Assembly: GCA_029257405.1 (NCBI GenBank)
Contig: JARIBO010000048.1
Coordinates: 1 to 64,000 of the forward strand
Reading direction: 5' to 3'
Origin: Caryophanales bacterium
GTDB lineage: Bacteria > Bacillota > Bacilli > Bacillales > Amphibacillaceae
Length of the DNA: 64,000 nucleotides
Shown here: positions 1 to 8,161 of the stretch, piece by piece
Layout of the letters: every line of letters starts with the position of its first letter
Position numbering within the stretch: the first letter of the stretch is position 1
Notes under the pieces: model-generated
What the model was told of the DNA's origin: nothing
The model's input: only the letters and a program-made list of their open reading frames with translations
Databases searched by the model: none
Position numbers and translations under genes: made by a program

Positions 1-1
1 G

Positions 2-874
2 AAACAAAGTTTATTAGAATTTAAAGAGAAAAATACAATGCTAGCTTATTTGCATCCTTTTAATGCTGGATTTTATCGTCGTTTCGGTTTTGAATTTGCA
101 TTTGATAGTGTAACTTACACAATACCAGTTGAAAAATTAAATCATTCATGGAAAAAAGCAGGATACATAGAGCGTACTCCCAGCAATACTCTAGAACTCA
201 ATCAAGTTTATGAAGCATTCGTTACAAAATTTAATGGTGGAATTAAACGAGATCAAAAATGGTGGGAGCAGCGTGTGTTAACAGATAATCAAGCAGAAGT
301 TATTTTAATCAAAGATGAAATGAACACACCTCAAGCATACTTAATTTATAAACTTGAAAATAATCATTTTCAAGTAATTGAAATGGCGTATACAAATCAA
401 ACATATCTAGAATCTATTTATCATTTTATTTTAAAGCATAAGGCAACAATAAAAAATGTTAAAATACCAACCTACGAAGGAGATTTACTTAGTTATATAT
501 TAAACGACCCCTTGTTTACCCAAGAAAAACAACCTTATTTTATGGCAAGAATTGTTGACTTATTAAGCTTTTTAAAACAATACCCATTTGAATTTAAAGA
601 TGACTTATCTATCAAATTATTTATTGAAGATGAATTTTTAACTAGTAATACTAGCTTTTATGAAGTATCAGCTAAAGGAATAAGTAAAACAAGTTTAGCC
701 AACAACAAAGATTATTTAACAATAAAAATCGGTGATTTAACAGCGTTATTAATGGGTTATAAAAATACAAAAGAATTAGAAAGACTAAATAAATTAACAG
801 GAAAAAAAGAAGAGATTTCTAAATTAAAAACGGTACTAAATCCACAAGCAACTTACTTATTAGATTTCTTCTAA
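2..874 (+). CDS. Eis-like GNAT acetyltransferase, C-terminal part
   Basis: The reading frame is open to the left edge, so the true start lies outside the window; the first in-frame ATG is at 38. The visible N-terminal part carries the segment YLHPFNAGFYRRFGFE, which is typical of Eis-type (enhanced intracellular survival) acetyltransferases, where it ends the first acetyl-CoA-binding GNAT fold. The rest fits the second GNAT fold and the C-terminal SCP-like domain of that family, whose members are usually about 390-400 residues; roughly 290 are visible. Known relatives acetylate amines such as aminoglycosides or peptides; the substrate here is unknown. A strong terminator follows directly. Confidence 0.75.
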   Translation, partial: KQSLLEFKEKNTMLAYLHPFNAGFYRRFGFEFAFDSVTYTIPVEKLNHSWKKAGYIERTPSNTLELNQVYEAFVTKFNGGIKRDQKWWEQRVLTDNQAEVILIKDEMNTPQAYLIYKLENNHFQVIEMAYTNQTYLESIYHFILKHKATIKNVKIPTYEGDLLSYILNDPLFTQEKQPYFMARIVDLLSFLKQYPFEFKDDLSIKLFIEDEFLTSNTSFYEVSAKGISKTSLANNKDYLTIKIGDLTALLMGYKNTKELERLNKLTGKKEEISKLKTVLNPQATYLLDFF

Positions 875-880
875 AATATA

Positions 881-923
881 AAAAGAGCTTTATTTATTTA
901 AAAATAAATAAAGCTCTTTTTTA
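881..923 (+). terminator. intrinsic terminator after the acetyltransferase
   Basis: A long inverted repeat (aaaagagctttatttatt paired with its complement around 902-917) is followed by a T-rich run. It lies 7 bp after the stop codon. Confidence 0.85.
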
Positions 924-970
924 TATAAATGAAACATACATTATTTATACACATTTTATATATAAACATC

Positions 971-999
971 TTAACTATTCATAATATTCCGTGTATAAT
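971..999 (+). promoter_or_regulatory. probable sigma-A promoter of the oxidase operon
   Basis: TTAACT (971-976) and a perfect TATAAT (994-999) are separated by 17 bp, about 80 bp before the first oxidase gene. The -35 box matches 4 of 6 positions. Confidence 0.5.
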
Positions 1000-1082
1000 A
1001 TATTTAATAGACCAATCGTCCATCTATAAATTCAATCTAATGCTTAAGTTTATTAGCTTATTAATATTCTAGGAGGGATAAA

Positions 1083-1238
1083 ATGGCAAACTCACATGAT
1101 GAACAAAAAATAAAAGATTGGGAGGAAGAAGAAAATACTTCATTTAAAAGTGCGTTCTTTAACTCGATTATTTTTGTTGGAGGTGGACTTAGTTTCTTTT
1201 GGGTCTTGTTATTTATAATCTTTACAATAAGAAGCTAA
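1083..1238 (+). CDS. small cytochrome c oxidase subunit IIa (ba3-type)
   Basis: A 51-residue protein with a charged N-terminus (MANSHDEQKIKDWEEEE) and one membrane helix at about residues 26-49, ending IIFTIRS. Start ATG 1083 is preceded by a clear AGGAGGG at 1071-1077. Size, single-helix topology and position directly before subunit II match the small IIa subunit of B-family (ba3) oxidases, which supplies the helix missing from the shortened subunit II. It begins a three-gene operon, with 18 bp to the next gene. The family call rests mainly on context and topology. Confidence 0.75.
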   Translation: MANSHDEQKIKDWEEEENTSFKSAFFNSIIFVGGGLSFFWVLLFIIFTIRS

Positions 1239-1256
1239 AAGAAGGGAGAGAGGACT

Positions 1257-1724
1257 TTGAATTTACATCGATACGAAAAAATATGGCTTGCTTTAGCAGG
1301 AGCAATGTTAGTCTTTGCTATTGTTTATAGTGGATTCCAAACTTTAGCATTAAGTGACGGGCCGCCAAGCGGTGTCGGTATAATTGATCCAGAGAAAATT
1401 GAAGAAACTGCACCTTTTGATAATCCAGGTGTATTTGAAGTAGGGGATAATGAGTATGAAGTTATCATGATATTGAGAGCGTTTTCATTTGAACCGAATG
1501 AAATTAATATACCTGTAGGAGCAAAAGTTGATTTCTTTTTGACATCCGGAGATGTCTTTCATGGCTTTCAAGTCGTCGGAACAAACCTTAATGCTATGGT
1601 CATGCCTGGACATATTCAAGAAACAAAACACACATTTACAAAACCTGGAGAATATTTAGTCGTCTGTAATGAATATTGTGGTGTTGGTCATCAAGTAATG
1701 GATATGAAAATTACAGTTAAATAG
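1257..1724 (+). CDS. cbaB: b(o/a)3-type cytochrome oxidase subunit II
   Basis: A 155-residue protein with one N-terminal membrane helix (about residues 9-31) and a periplasmic-side cupredoxin domain. The CuA site is complete: H102 (FHGF), then C137, E139, C141, H145 and M148 in the CNEYCGVGHQVM segment. CuA receives electrons from cytochrome c and passes them to subunit I. Length fits the short subunit II of ba3 oxidases, not the 250-350 residues of A-type enzymes. The start is TTG 1257 behind a GAAGGGAGAGAGG ribosome site. It sits between subunit IIa and subunit I. Confidence 0.88.
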   Translation: MNLHRYEKIWLALAGAMLVFAIVYSGFQTLALSDGPPSGVGIIDPEKIEETAPFDNPGVFEVGDNEYEVIMILRAFSFEPNEINIPVGAKVDFFLTSGDVFHGFQVVGTNLNAMVMPGHIQETKHTFTKPGEYLVVCNEYCGVGHQVMDMKITVK

Positions 1725-1739
1725 GGGTGGTGAATCAAA

Positions 1740-3446
1740 ATGGAATTAAGTAATAAACAACTAAACGAAAATGAAAATAAATTATTAAGTGTAAATCCAG
1801 CAGATTCACGAATTGTGTTAACATATTTTTCTGTAGCGTTTATAACTTTATTAATTGGTGCTTTTTTAGGATTAAGTCAAGGACTTAACCGGGCAGGTTT
1901 ATTCGATCTTCCTTCTTGGTTTGATTATTATCAAGTATTAACAACACATGGGTTTTTATTAGTTCTCGTCTTTAGTGTTCTATTTGTAATAGGTTATTTT
2001 TATTCAGTACTTTCTCATACGATGGATGGTTTATTACCTGTTGTTAGAAAAATGGGTTGGATTTCTTTTTTCACTATGCTTATAGGTGTTGTATTTGTTG
2101 TAACAACTGTAATTATGGGTGATGCGTCAGTGCTCTATACATTTTATCCACCAATGAAAGCATCGCCGTGGTTTTATATCGGGCTTGTCATTATCGTTCT
2201 TGGAATTTGGACAGCGGCTTTTGGTGCTTTTATTCAAGTGTATAAATGGCGTAAGAGAAACAAAGGTAAACATATACCATTAATTGCATTTTTTGCGACT
2301 GCTGTTTTTATTTTACTATTTATTGGTAGTATGGGTGTGACAGCAGAAGTTTTAATGCTTATACCGTGGGCATTCGGATGGAAAGAAACAGCTAACGTAT
2401 TACTTAGTCGTACGTTGTTTTGGAGTTTTGGTCATACGTTTGTAAATATTTGGTATTTAACAGCAATATCAGTTTGGTATGTCGTTATACCACGTGTGAT
2501 AGGTGGACGATTATTTAGTGATACGCTGACAAGGGTCGTTGTTATTTTGTTAGTTGTCTCTAATATTCCTGGAGGTTTTCACCATCAGATTGTTGATCCA
2601 GGTATGTCGTCAGGATTGAAGCTAACTCATGCAGCTATGAGTATGGTTATTGGTTTTCCATCATTAATGACTGCGTTTGCTATGTTTACAGTTTTTGACC
2701 GGACTGGAAGACGCAAAGGCGGTAAAGGAATATTTGGTTGGATTAAAAAGATGCCTTGGGGTGATGTGCGGTTCCTTGCTCCAATGATAGCAATGATCGC
2801 ATTTATTCCGGGCGGGGCAGGAGGAATTGCTCAAAACGCAAACCAATTAAACCAAGTTGTGCATAATTCCCTTTGGGTAGTAGGGCATTTTCATTTAACA
2901 GTAGGAGTTACAGCTGTGCTTACCTTTTTTGGTGTTATTTACTGGTTGATTCCTTTTTTATCTAAACGAGTACTAACGCCAAGAATGAATAAAGTAGGTA
3001 TCATTCAAACGCTTCTTTGGACTCTTGGTATGATATTTATGGCGGGTGGCATGCACGCAGTAGGTCTTTTAGGGGCTCCGCGAAGAACTTCGTTTACAAC
3101 CTACCGTGATAGTATTGTTGCAGCTGGTTGGAATCCTTACTATATTTTGATTGCGATTGGAGGCGTTTTTTTAATAATTAGCACGATTATGATTGTGTAC
3201 GCAGTGTTTCATCTTATGTTTAAAGCTCCAAAAGGACAAACTGAGTTTCCGATTGCAATAGGTGAAGATCAAGCAAGTATCACACCAAAATGGACAGATC
3301 GCTGGACACTATGGATTATCCTAATGTTTATTGTTGTAGGATTTGGATATGTTATTCCTCTGATAGATATGATTCAACATGGACCACCTGGATCTCCACC
3401 ATTTGTAACATGGTCAATCATATTTATTAAAAATTTTATGTATTAA
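1740..3446 (+). CDS. cbaA: b(o/a)3-type cytochrome oxidase subunit I
   Basis: A 568-residue polytopic haem-copper oxidase subunit that reduces O2 at a haem/CuB centre and pumps protons. Visible ligands are H70 (TTHGF, low-spin haem), H232 (FGHTFVNIWY, CuB), H281-H282 (GGFHHQ, CuB), and H383 and H385 (VGHFH, high- and low-spin haems). The CuB loop reads GHTFVN rather than the usual GHPEVY, so the tyrosine normally cross-linked to CuB histidine is absent at H+4; Y239 is the nearest candidate. The operon has no subunit III or IV, as is usual for B-family oxidases. Start ATG has a GGGGTGG site 11 bp upstream. Confidence 0.9.
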   Translation: MELSNKQLNENENKLLSVNPADSRIVLTYFSVAFITLLIGAFLGLSQGLNRAGLFDLPSWFDYYQVLTTHGFLLVLVFSVLFVIGYFYSVLSHTMDGLLPVVRKMGWISFFTMLIGVVFVVTTVIMGDASVLYTFYPPMKASPWFYIGLVIIVLGIWTAAFGAFIQVYKWRKRNKGKHIPLIAFFATAVFILLFIGSMGVTAEVLMLIPWAFGWKETANVLLSRTLFWSFGHTFVNIWYLTAISVWYVVIPRVIGGRLFSDTLTRVVVILLVVSNIPGGFHHQIVDPGMSSGLKLTHAAMSMVIGFPSLMTAFAMFTVFDRTGRRKGGKGIFGWIKKMPWGDVRFLAPMIAMIAFIPGGAGGIAQNANQLNQVVHNSLWVVGHFHLTVGVTAVLTFFGVIYWLIPFLSKRVLTPRMNKVGIIQTLLWTLGMIFMAGGMHAVGLLGAPRRTSFTTYRDSIVAAGWNPYYILIAIGGVFLIISTIMIVYAVFHLMFKAPKGQTEFPIAIGEDQASITPKWTDRWTLWIILMFIVVGFGYVIPLIDMIQHGPPGSPPFVTWSIIFIKNFMY

Positions 3447-3452
3447 GTTAGA

Positions 3453-3501
3453 AAACACCTTCCTAGGCTGTCCTGATAGAGACCTAGAAAGGTGTTTTTT
3501 T
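3453..3501. terminator. bidirectional terminator between oxidase and thiamine operons
   Basis: The inverted repeat aaaacacctt-cctagg / cctag-aaaggtgtttt has a T-run on the plus side and a shorter one on the minus side. It serves the convergent cbaA and thiE ends. Confidence 0.8.
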
Positions 3502-3524
3502 AATATTGCAATTTTAGATATTGT

Positions 3525-4139
3525 TTAAATCGCGCTAACAGTGGCTTTGATATCTTTAGACTTTGTTATAGCGGAAATGACTGACACGCCATCTGCTCCA
3601 GCGCTAAGAACGTTTTGTGCGTTTTCTTCGGTAATCCCCCCAATCCCAACGATTGGTAACTTAGGATATCTCTTTTTTAGTGTTGTAATCCAATCTGTTC
3701 CAATAGCAGAACTTGCGTCAATTTTAGAGCTTGTCGAATAAACTGGACCGACTCCAATATAATCAATAACGTTTAAGTTACTGTTTGCTAACTCAGCTTC
3801 TGTCCCAACAGATAAGCCAATGATTAATTCAGGATGTTTTTCACGTAATATTTCAACAGATACATCGTCTTGTCCTACATGTATACCATCAACGTTAAGC
3901 GTTTCAATTAACGCTTTATCATCATTAATAATAAAAGGAACTTGGTGATCATTACAAATTTGTCGAAGTTTTTTTCCTAATTTAATTTTTTCATTTCCTT
4001 TTAGTGAGCCTGCTCCCTTTTCTCGGTATTGAAAAGCGGTGATACCCGCTTCAATTGCTTCTTTTAAAATATCTTCAGGGTTATTTTTACAATCTTGGCT
4101 ACCCATAATGAAATACTTTCTTAAAATAGCGCTATCCAT
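3525..4139 (-). CDS. thiE: thiamine phosphate synthase
   Basis: A 204-residue TIM-barrel enzyme that joins HMP-pyrophosphate and THZ-phosphate to form thiamine monophosphate in the cytoplasm. It shows the family hallmarks FQYREKG near the N-terminus, PFIINDD, GIHVGQDD, YIGVGPVYST and the phosphate-binding GIGGI segment near the end. Length is normal for ThiE. The start ATG (4139) has GAGGAGAG upstream. It is the last gene of the minus-strand thiW-thiD-thiM-thiE operon, 15 bp after thiM, and so should be controlled by the TPP riboswitch at 6311-6400. Confidence 0.93.
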   Translation of the reverse strand: MDSAILRKYFIMGSQDCKNNPEDILKEAIEAGITAFQYREKGAGSLKGNEKIKLGKKLRQICNDHQVPFIINDDKALIETLNVDGIHVGQDDVSVEILREKHPELIIGLSVGTEAELANSNLNVIDYIGVGPVYSTSSKIDASSAIGTDWITTLKKRYPKLPIVGIGGITEENAQNVLSAGADGVSVISAITKSKDIKATVSAI

Positions 4140-4154
4140 TATTCAAATCTCTCC

Positions 4155-4913
4155 TCACAGGTTTTTTGATAATGCATCAATAAAGTGTGGAATAAAGGTG
4201 CCTGTTCCATTTATTTGATTACTGTTGACAGCGTATTCTGCTGCTTTACCATAAAAATGCGCAGTTTCAGTAATGGCTTGAAAGGGATTGTTTGAAGCGG
4301 CAAGACTCGCTGTAATGAGTGATCCAAGTAAACAGCCAGCACCTGTTATTTTAGTTAAATAACTATGACCTGATTTATTTTCTATAGTTTGCTTACCGTC
4401 AGATAAAACATCTGTCTTTCCAGTTACAAGAGCAATTGTATTATGTTTTCTTGCGATTTCTTCTGCAATTGTCGCAAGTTCAGACGTATTCTCATCAATT
4501 GATTCAACACCTTTAGTTTGCCAAGGTGTATCAACTAAAAACGCCATTTCTCCTGCATTTCCTTTAATTGCAGAAAACTTAATTTCTTTTAATAATTTTT
4601 TCACAGCATCACTTCTAAAACTTGTTGCTGCAACGCCAACAGGATCTAAAACAATAGGAATACGACGTTTGTTTGCTATTTTACCAGCCATCAGCATCGA
4701 GGTTAAATCACTTTCCGTTAACGTTCCAATATTAATTAGTATGCCATCAGCAATTTTAGCCATTTCATCCATTTCTAAAGCTTCTTTAGCCATAATAGGT
4801 GATCCACCAAAAGCAAGGAGTCCATTTGCAGTGAAGTTCATGACGACTTGATTTGTTAAATGATGAATTAATGGATTTTTATTTCTAACTTGAGTAATTG
4901 CATTATTAGTCAT
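4155..4913 (-). CDS. thiM: hydroxyethylthiazole kinase
   Basis: A 252-residue ribokinase-like enzyme that phosphorylates 4-methyl-5-hydroxyethylthiazole for salvage into thiamine. Motifs seen: NPLIHHLTNQVVMN at the start, GGSPIMAK, LDPVGV in the middle and the catalytic-loop ITGAGCLLGS near residue 200. The frame is open further upstream, but I place the start at ATG 4913 because the protein then begins MTNNAITQVR as in the family and has an AGAGGAAG site. This gives an 8-bp overlap with the end of thiD, implying translational coupling. Confidence 0.92.
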   Translation of the reverse strand: MTNNAITQVRNKNPLIHHLTNQVVMNFTANGLLAFGGSPIMAKEALEMDEMAKIADGILINIGTLTESDLTSMLMAGKIANKRRIPIVLDPVGVAATSFRSDAVKKLLKEIKFSAIKGNAGEMAFLVDTPWQTKGVESIDENTSELATIAEEIARKHNTIALVTGKTDVLSDGKQTIENKSGHSYLTKITGAGCLLGSLITASLAASNNPFQAITETAHFYGKAAEYAVNSNQINGTGTFIPHFIDALSKNL

Positions 4914-5715
4914 ACACGTTAACTTCCTCTCTAATTGCCCAGTGGTTTGTTGGGCCACTGCCTTGTCCAAGATTAAATGATTTTTTAATTGCTTGAGTGA
5001 CAAAATGTTTTGATTTTTCAACAGCTTCAAGTAAAGAAAAACCATGACTTAAATAAGCGGTAATTGCTGCTGCGTAAGTACATCCAGTACCGTGCGTGTT
5101 GACTGTATCAATGCGTTTTTCTGAGAAAGTATAAATTTGTTCCCCGTCATATAAATAATCAATTGCGTCGCCTTCTCTGTGTCCGCCTTTTACAAGCGCA
5201 GCACTTGCGCCAAGTTCTTTAACAATTTTAATTGCTGCATCTTTCATATCATCTTTTGTCACGATTTTTGTATCTAATAAAAATTCAGCTTCTGGAATAT
5301 TAGGCGTAACAAGTGAAGAAAGGGGGATGAGGTGCGTCCGTAAATAACTTCTCGCTTTTTCATTAATTAAGGAGTCTCCACTAGTTGCGACCATCACAGG
5401 ATCAAGAACAAAATGAGCATCTAAGTTAGCTATGTTTTTCTGAATGACTTCCATCATCTCAATATTTGCAATCATGCCTGTTTTAAACGCATGCACAGGC
5501 ATATCCGATAAAACAGAATCAAGCTGAGCTTCAAGTATTGAAATTGGGATATGATGGACAGCTTGGACACCTAACGTATTTTGGGCTACAACAGAAGTAA
5601 TAACTGACATGCCATAACTTTTTAATTCTTGAAATGTTTTTAAATCAGCTTGAATTCCTGCGCCACCTGTAGGATCAGTACCAGCTATTGTAAGCGAACT
5701 TGCAACTTTTGACAT
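4906..5715 (-). CDS. thiD: HMP kinase / HMP-phosphate kinase
   Basis: A 269-residue ribokinase-fold enzyme that phosphorylates hydroxymethylpyrimidine twice to HMP-pyrophosphate, the pyrimidine half of thiamine. It begins with the typical ASSLTIAGTDPTGGAGIQADLK and has LDPVMVATSGD in the middle and the anion-hole motif NTHGTGCTYAAAI near residue 210. ThiD and the PdxK-type paralogue are close relatives, but the thiamine operon context favours ThiD. It abuts thiW (0 bp) and overlaps thiM by 8 bp. Confidence 0.93.
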   Translation of the reverse strand: MSKVASSLTIAGTDPTGGAGIQADLKTFQELKSYGMSVITSVVAQNTLGVQAVHHIPISILEAQLDSVLSDMPVHAFKTGMIANIEMMEVIQKNIANLDAHFVLDPVMVATSGDSLINEKARSYLRTHLIPLSSLVTPNIPEAEFLLDTKIVTKDDMKDAAIKIVKELGASAALVKGGHREGDAIDYLYDGEQIYTFSEKRIDTVNTHGTGCTYAAAITAYLSHGFSLLEAVEKSKHFVTQAIKKSFNLGQGSGPTNHWAIREEVNVYD

Positions 5716-6219
5716 TTAAATTCCACCTTTTATATTATAATCGATTATTTGTTTATGATTGATTCTTGAAACGATAAAAATACCGATAAATGATCCAGTA
5801 ATACTGCTTACTAAAAATGGTGGAATAAAGAACATTGCACCAAAAGCAGTCCCCATTAAAATTTTAGCAAAAGGAACAGCAAATAATGCACCAATTACCC
5901 CTGTACCGAGGACTTCACCAATTGCAGCGGCGATGTTATGACGAAATCTTTTATAAAGTATACCTGCTAAAAATGCGCCAATCATTCCACCAGGAAAGGC
6001 GAGTAATGACCCCAGTCCAAGTACGTTTCGTAATAAACCAATTACAAAAGCAATAATTACTGCAGGTCCTGTACCAAGCATAATCGCAGCCATCACGTTA
6101 ATTGCGTGTTGGACGGGATAAGCTTTAGCAACGCCAGCTGGAAACCAAATGAGTTGTGAACCGAGTGTTCCGATTGCAATAAAGACAGCCATTGTAGTAA
6201 GTAATCTTGTTTTATTCAT
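5716..6219 (-). CDS. thiW: ThiW, substrate-binding (S) component of an ECF transporter
   Basis: A 167-residue, very hydrophobic protein with about five membrane segments, a short basic N-terminus (MNKTRLLTTMAV) and the glycine-rich FPAGVAKAYPVQHAINV and GIIGALF-like helices of ThiW. ThiW proteins are believed to import the thiazole precursor of thiamine together with shared EcfA/EcfT modules, which are not in this window. It is the first gene of the operon, immediately after the TPP riboswitch terminator, and its stop codon abuts the thiD start. Genes for de novo thiazole synthesis are not seen nearby, consistent with salvage. Confidence 0.87.
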   Translation of the reverse strand: MNKTRLLTTMAVFIAIGTLGSQLIWFPAGVAKAYPVQHAINVMAAIMLGTGPAVIIAFVIGLLRNVLGLGSLLAFPGGMIGAFLAGILYKRFRHNIAAAIGEVLGTGVIGALFAVPFAKILMGTAFGAMFFIPPFLVSSITGSFIGIFIVSRINHKQIIDYNIKGGI

Positions 6220-6245
6220 TTTTCTCCTCCGTTAAAAAAATAAAA

Positions 6246-6276
6246 AAAGTCAGGTTCAGAAACTGAACCTGACTTT
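6246..6276 (-). terminator. riboswitch-controlled terminator before thiW
   Basis: On the minus strand a 14-bp perfect stem (AAAGTCAGGTTCAG, 3-nt loop, complement) is followed by a run of T residues. It lies between the TPP aptamer and thiW. Its 5' arm TCAGGTTC is also complementary to GAACCTGA inside the aptamer, giving a possible antiterminator. Confidence 0.87.
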
Positions 6277-6310
6277 AATATTACAAGTCGAAAAATAGCT
6301 AGAGACTATC

Positions 6311-6400
6311 TAACTACTTCCCTCCGCTAGTATGAACTAGATCAGGTTCCAAAGAGTTGGAATTAAATTCCTCTCAGCCTAAAGAAGGCACCCCTAGTAG
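6311..6400 (-). promoter_or_regulatory. TPP riboswitch (THI element) of the thiW operon
   Basis: The minus strand carries the conserved THI-box blocks in order: AGGGGTGCC, GGCTGAGAGG, GGAACCTGATCTAG and TAGCGGAGGGAAG. Thiamine pyrophosphate binding should stabilise the aptamer and favour the downstream terminator, switching off thiW-thiD-thiM-thiE when thiamine is plentiful. Confidence 0.93.
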
Positions 6401-6416
6401 TATTTGTATCAATTTA

Positions 6417-6445
6417 AATTTATCAAATGAACTTGAATATGTCAA
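6417..6445 (-). promoter_or_regulatory. promoter of the thiamine operon
   Basis: The minus strand has a perfect TTGACA (plus-strand 6440-6445) and TAAATT (6417-6422) with 17 bp between them, just before the TPP aptamer. It lies in the short gap after putP, where no separate putP terminator is visible. Confidence 0.6.
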
Positions 6446-6453
6446 CTAAGTTT

Positions 6454-7974
6454 TTATTCATGCAAACGTTTTTGTGTTTCAGCATAATCAGCTTCCATTG
6501 CAGGATCTGGTTTTCCAAGAAGACTGATTATAATCGTCGCAATTAAGTTAAATGCAAAACCAGGTATAATTTCATATAAATCAAAAATACCTCCTGAAAG
6601 GAAATCGCCCCACACAATTACTGTTACAGCACCAACGATAATTCCTATTAAAGCCCCATTTCGTGTGACGCCTTTCCAGAAAAGTGCAAGCAAGATAATA
6701 GGTCCAAATGAAGCACCAAACCCAGCCCAAGCATAACTGACAAGGTCTAAAACAGTACTATCACGGTTTGTTGCAATTAGTGCTGCAATTAAAGCAATAA
6801 CGATTGTCGCAATACGTCCTGTCCAGACTAGTTCTCTATTTGTTGCATTTCTTCTAAAAAATCCCTTGTAAAAATCTTCTGCAACTGCTGAAGAAGAAAC
6901 AAGTAACTGTGAATCAATCGTACTCATAATTGCCGAAAGAATTGCCGCTAGTAAAATCCCAGCTACAAACGGATTAAATAAAATTTGTGAAAATGCAATG
7001 AAGATTTTTTCGGGATCGCCTAACATTTGCACACCGTTTGTCGTCACTACTTCTAAACCTAGATTTGTAAACAGGGCAGCGTCATTTGCGCCAACGTAAG
7101 CAAGTCCAGCAAATCCGGTAATAATAGCACCATATAATCCTAAAATCATCCATGTTGTCCCGACAAATCGAGCTGTAGGCACATCTTTAGCTGAACGAAG
7201 TGCCATAAAACGAACAATGATATGAGGTTGACCAACATACCCAAGTCCCCAACCAAGAGAAGAAATAATCGCAAGGAAACTAACACCTTTAACCATATTT
7301 AAATGCGTAGGTTCAATATTACCAACAGCTTGAATCGTTTCATTCCAACCACCCAGCTGGTTAATAGCAACAAGTGGAACGACAATAAGTGCTAAGAACA
7401 TGAGTGTTCCTTGAATAAAGTCCGTCCATACAACGGCTAAAAATCCACCTAAGAATGTATACGAAACAACAACAATTACACCAATCCAAAGCGCTGTTTG
7501 ATATGATAGTCCAAATGAAGCTTCAAATAATTTTGCGCCTGCAACCATACCAGAGGAAGTATAAAAAGTAAAAAATAATAAAATAACAAGTGCTGAGATA
7601 ACACGCAACAATCTCGAATTATCTTTAAATCGATTTTCTAAAAAGTCTGGTATCGTAATTGAATCGTTAGCGACTTCTGTATAAATCCGTAATCGTTTGG
7701 CAATAAATTGCCAGTTTAAGTAAGCACCAATTGCAAGTCCAATTGCAATCCACGCTTCTGAAAGTCCAGTTAAATAAATAGCGCCTGGTAACCCTAAGAG
7801 TAACCAACCACTCATATCAGATGCTCCGGCACTTAAAGCAGCTACAAATGGACCAAGCGTCCTACCACCGAGTACAAAGTCAGATAAGTTATGTGTTCGT
7901 CTGTACATCGTAATTCCAATTAACAACATCCCAATTAAATAAACGAGAAACGTAATGAGAGTAGGAAGACTCAT
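6454..7974 (-). CDS. putP: sodium/proline symporter, PutP type
   Basis: A 506-residue member of the sodium:solute symporter family with about 13 membrane helices, importing proline with Na+ for nutrition or osmoprotection. Family features include LGGRTLGPFVAALSAGASDMSGWLLLGLPG in the first helices (in pieces), the PHIIVRFMA segment, and AIMSTIDSQLLVSSSAVAEDFY, the conserved sodium-site region. The start ATG (7974) overlaps the stop of the 36-codon gene upstream (ATGA arrangement), so translation of the two is probably coupled. Substrate assignment is by similarity. Confidence 0.88.
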   Translation of the reverse strand: MSLPTLITFLVYLIGMLLIGITMYRRTHNLSDFVLGGRTLGPFVAALSAGASDMSGWLLLGLPGAIYLTGLSEAWIAIGLAIGAYLNWQFIAKRLRIYTEVANDSITIPDFLENRFKDNSRLLRVISALVILLFFTFYTSSGMVAGAKLFEASFGLSYQTALWIGVIVVVSYTFLGGFLAVVWTDFIQGTLMFLALIVVPLVAINQLGGWNETIQAVGNIEPTHLNMVKGVSFLAIISSLGWGLGYVGQPHIIVRFMALRSAKDVPTARFVGTTWMILGLYGAIITGFAGLAYVGANDAALFTNLGLEVVTTNGVQMLGDPEKIFIAFSQILFNPFVAGILLAAILSAIMSTIDSQLLVSSSAVAEDFYKGFFRRNATNRELVWTGRIATIVIALIAALIATNRDSTVLDLVSYAWAGFGASFGPIILLALFWKGVTRNGALIGIIVGAVTVIVWGDFLSGGIFDLYEIIPGFAFNLIATIIISLLGKPDPAMEADYAETQKRLHE

Positions 7975-8081
7975 GATCTACCACGACCTTCTGTAAATAA
8001 AGTAATAATGGAAAGTAGAATAAGTAAAGGCATAGGTACAAATAACCAAAATAAAGACCAACCTGAAATAACGTGTTCCAT
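7971..8081 (-). CDS. 36-residue membrane peptide coupled to PutP
   Basis: A small gene encoding MEHVISGWSLFWLFVPMPLL followed by ILLSIITLFTEGRGRS: one membrane helix and a short basic tail. It has a good ribosome site (AAAGGAGTG, about 6-7 bp before the ATG) and its TGA overlaps the putP ATG by four bases. The position and topology resemble small symporter-accessory proteins annotated next to sodium:solute symporters. No function is proven; stabilising or regulating PutP is inference. The good ribosome site and exact overlap argue that it is translated. Confidence 0.75.
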   Translation of the reverse strand: MEHVISGWSLFWLFVPMPLLILLSIITLFTEGRGRS

Positions 8082-8133
8082 TTTAACACTCCTTTAGCCT
8101 TTTTTTGAAAACGGATACAAAACGTGTACTTAA

Positions 8134-8161
8134 ATTATACAATATATCCGTAATTTTACAA
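8134..8161 (-). promoter_or_regulatory. putative promoter of the putP operon
   Basis: On the minus strand TTGTAA (plus 8156-8161) and a perfect TATAAT (8134-8139) are spaced by 16 bp. The -35 box lies inside one arm of the inverted repeat at 8155-8184, and the -10 box lies between the arms ACGGATA (8111-8117) and TATCCGT (8145-8151). Confidence 0.5.

Noticed and set aside
7889-8089. 66-codon minus-strand frame overlapping the start of putP
   Set aside because: It is out of frame with both putP and the 36-codon gene and has no ribosome site; the 36-codon frame explains this stretch better.
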